Source of the DNA: Lumbricus terrestris
Lineage: Eukaryota > Annelida > Clitellata > Crassiclitellata > Lumbricidae
Direction of reading: 5' to 3'
Assembly (NCBI GenBank): GCA_949752735.1
Contig: OX457038.1
Span: 20,696,012-20,760,011 of the forward strand
DNA length: 64,000 nucleotides
The stretch's first letter is position 1, and each line of letters opens with the position of its first letter. Made by a program: the position numbers and the translations under genes. This document shows positions 63,840 through 64,000 of the stretch, in pieces. The notes beneath the pieces were generated by a model. The model was not told the origin of the DNA. It did not search any database and saw only the letters and a list, made by a program, of their open reading frames with translations.

Positions 63840-64000
63840 GTCAGGTTATTAGTAGATCAAGTCATTATACATATAGATATACATGTAGTATACGTAAGGG
63901 TCAATTTTTATTTTCTGGTTTTAGAGCAAATTAACTGGATGCTTCTTTGCTTCAAAACCAGGCTATCCAAATGACACAACAAACGGACCTATCTAATGAC

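Overview
This is metazoan nuclear DNA: introns with GT-AG (and one GC-AG) borders, tRNA-derived SINEs, LINEs, LTR retrotransposons, hAT and mariner elements and very long microsatellites. I see no prokaryotic or organellar features. The best guess is a marine deuterostome invertebrate, most likely an echinoderm. One reason is an integrase-first Ty3/gypsy element of the Gmr1 type, a lineage described mainly from deuterostomes. A weaker reason is the heavy use of the palindromic word GGCC in TAGGCCTA contexts. The taxon is an inference.

Two host genes can be rebuilt by hand. (1) Positions 1184-10136, minus strand: six coding exons whose phases all agree give a 354-residue TMEM248-like protein with two membrane segments and an N-glycosylated lumenal/extracellular domain. 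Its C-terminal tail and stop codon lie inside a 21/18-bp minisatellite, and one intron is of the GC-AG type. (2) Positions 54275-63839, plus strand (perhaps from 49557): four exons of a voltage-gated proton channel (Hv1/HVCN1) covering the N-terminal domain, S1, an unusually long S1-S2 loop and S2. The gene runs off the right edge before S3 and S4.

The rest is mostly mobile and repetitive DNA. 5.4-10 kb: SINE tails, a TIR element and a hAT MITE in and around the TMEM248 introns. 12.9-14.6 kb: a CGG-ended hAT element. 15.1-16.2 kb: degenerate tandem units carrying TGACGTCA, and a long inverted repeat. 16.26-21.36 kb: a very young non-autonomous LTR element; its LTRs contain the start of its ORF, and the RT, RNase H and integrase core are missing. 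21.8-23.8 kb: an RTE-like LINE inserted in a CR1-like LINE. 24.6-26.6 kb: MITEs, one carrying an internal 86-bp minisatellite. 31.5-32.3 kb: a solo LTR. 32.3-39.0 kb: an intact Gmr1-like element with one 1597-codon ORF. 39.1-40.9 kb: an element with TIRs of about 230 bp and younger insertions inside. 43.0-44.4 kb: a dead mariner. 45.3-61.1 kb: long simple repeats, many within Hv1 introns.

Nothing here is an operon or a defence system. The most interesting points are the LTR element with coding LTRs, the Hv1 channel with a large glycosylatable His-rich extracellular insert, and the TMEM248 tail encoded by a minisatellite.
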